A DNA stretch of 14,708 bases from positions 1 to 14,708 of the forward strand of contig CAIXZV010000621.1 in assembly GCA_903924005.1 (NCBI GenBank). The letters run 5' to 3'. Positions 14,607 through 14,708 of the stretch are shown here, one piece after another. Position numbers and translations under genes: made by a program. The notes below the pieces were generated by a model. That model was not told the origin of the DNA. It worked only from the letters and a program-made list of their open reading frames with translations, and searched no databases. Source of the DNA: an uncultured Chloroflexota bacterium. GTDB taxonomy: Bacteria; Chloroflexota; Limnocylindria; Limnocylindrales; CSP1-4. Position 1 is the stretch's first letter, and each line of letters starts with the position of its first letter.

Positions 14607-14708
14607 ATGAAAGGTCTTGTGCTGGCCGGCGGAACCGCAACACGGCTGTTTCCGCTGACGATCGTCACCAACAAGCATCTGCTGCCGATCTACGACCGGC
14701 CGATGATC
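14607..14708 (+). CDS. RmlA-like sugar-1-phosphate nucleotidylyltransferase (3' partial)
   Basis: The first 34 codons are in the window and the gene runs off the right edge. The reading MKGLVLAGGTATRLFPLT, followed by a TNKHLLPIYDRPMI segment, is the nucleotide-binding signature of glucose-1-phosphate thymidylyltransferases and related enzymes (usual form LAGGxGTRLxPxT...KxLLPVYDKPMI). In the glycine-rich loop, Ala replaces the usual second Gly (GGTATR). The family joins a sugar-1-phosphate to dTTP or another NTP, giving the activated sugar for cell-surface glycan synthesis. It lacks a ribosome-binding site and diverges from the LLM oxidoreductase gene, so it probably begins a separate transcription unit. 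The subfamily cannot be decided from the N-terminus alone. Confidence 0.88.
   Translation, partial: MKGLVLAGGTATRLFPLTIVTNKHLLPIYDRPMI

Noticed and set aside
1..14708. CRISPR arrays, tRNA or rRNA genes, insertion sequences and defence genes
   Set aside because: I looked for direct repeats with spacers, tRNA-like cloverleaf signals, transposase or integrase motifs and terminal inverted repeats, and saw none I could support.

Overview
This window is GC-rich DNA (about two-thirds G+C by eye), densely packed with genes and mostly read on the + strand. No marker gene fixes the host. The Ala/Pro/Thr-rich linker after the lipoprotein cysteine, an LLM-type flavin/F420 oxidoreductase, a two-permease carbohydrate ABC importer without its own ATPase, and the overall codon style would all fit Chloroflexota (for example Limnocylindria-like lineages) or a related high-GC phylum. 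That placement is inference. I see no mobile element, CRISPR array, tRNA or rRNA; the region looks like a settled metabolic locus.

Region 1 (1-5061) is a + strand operon entered part-way. It holds a 5'-truncated NagB-like amino-sugar-phosphate deaminase/isomerase, a DegT/DnrJ/EryC1/StrS PLP aminotransferase, a Gfo/Idh/MocA NAD(P)-dependent oxidoreductase, a neutral-ceramidase-like zinc hydrolase and a SIS-fold sugar isomerase-type protein. Genes two to four are joined by ATGA stop/start overlaps. A strong hairpin followed by T residues (5069-5114) closes the operon.

Region 2 (5155-10745) is the regulator and uptake block: a GntR/FadR-type (FCD) regulator behind a promoter overlapped by a perfect 13-bp palindrome, a sugar-binding lipoprotein, two MalF/MalG-type permeases and a divergent NagA-like deacetylase. 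A hairpin sits between the binding-protein and permease genes, and a second intrinsic terminator follows nagA.

Region 3 (10744-14488) has a PfkB/KDG-kinase-like sugar kinase on the - strand. It diverges from a + strand protein whose seven-repeat beta-propeller appears to be inserted into a LamG/concanavalin-type sandwich. The intergenic DNA between them carries two degenerate copies of the GntR palindrome, which suggests that the regulator at 5217 controls both blocks. An LLM-class oxidoreductase follows in convergent orientation. At the right edge an RmlA-like sugar-nucleotide transferase begins, probably as a separate, leaderless unit.

Read as a system, the importer brings in a sugar or glycoconjugate, a hydrolase (NagA-like or ceramidase-like) removes an N-acyl group, a kinase phosphorylates, and the NagB-like and SIS proteins deaminate or isomerise. 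The aminotransferase and oxidoreductase suggest an extra amino/keto conversion that ordinary GlcNAc catabolism does not need. Several enzymes also depart from their family's catalytic consensus: Asn for the NagB Asp141 position, Asn for the ceramidase Ser nucleophile, and an altered THLxN motif in NagA. The cluster is therefore better described as a candidate uncharacterised amino-sugar or aminocyclitol pathway than as a standard nag operon.
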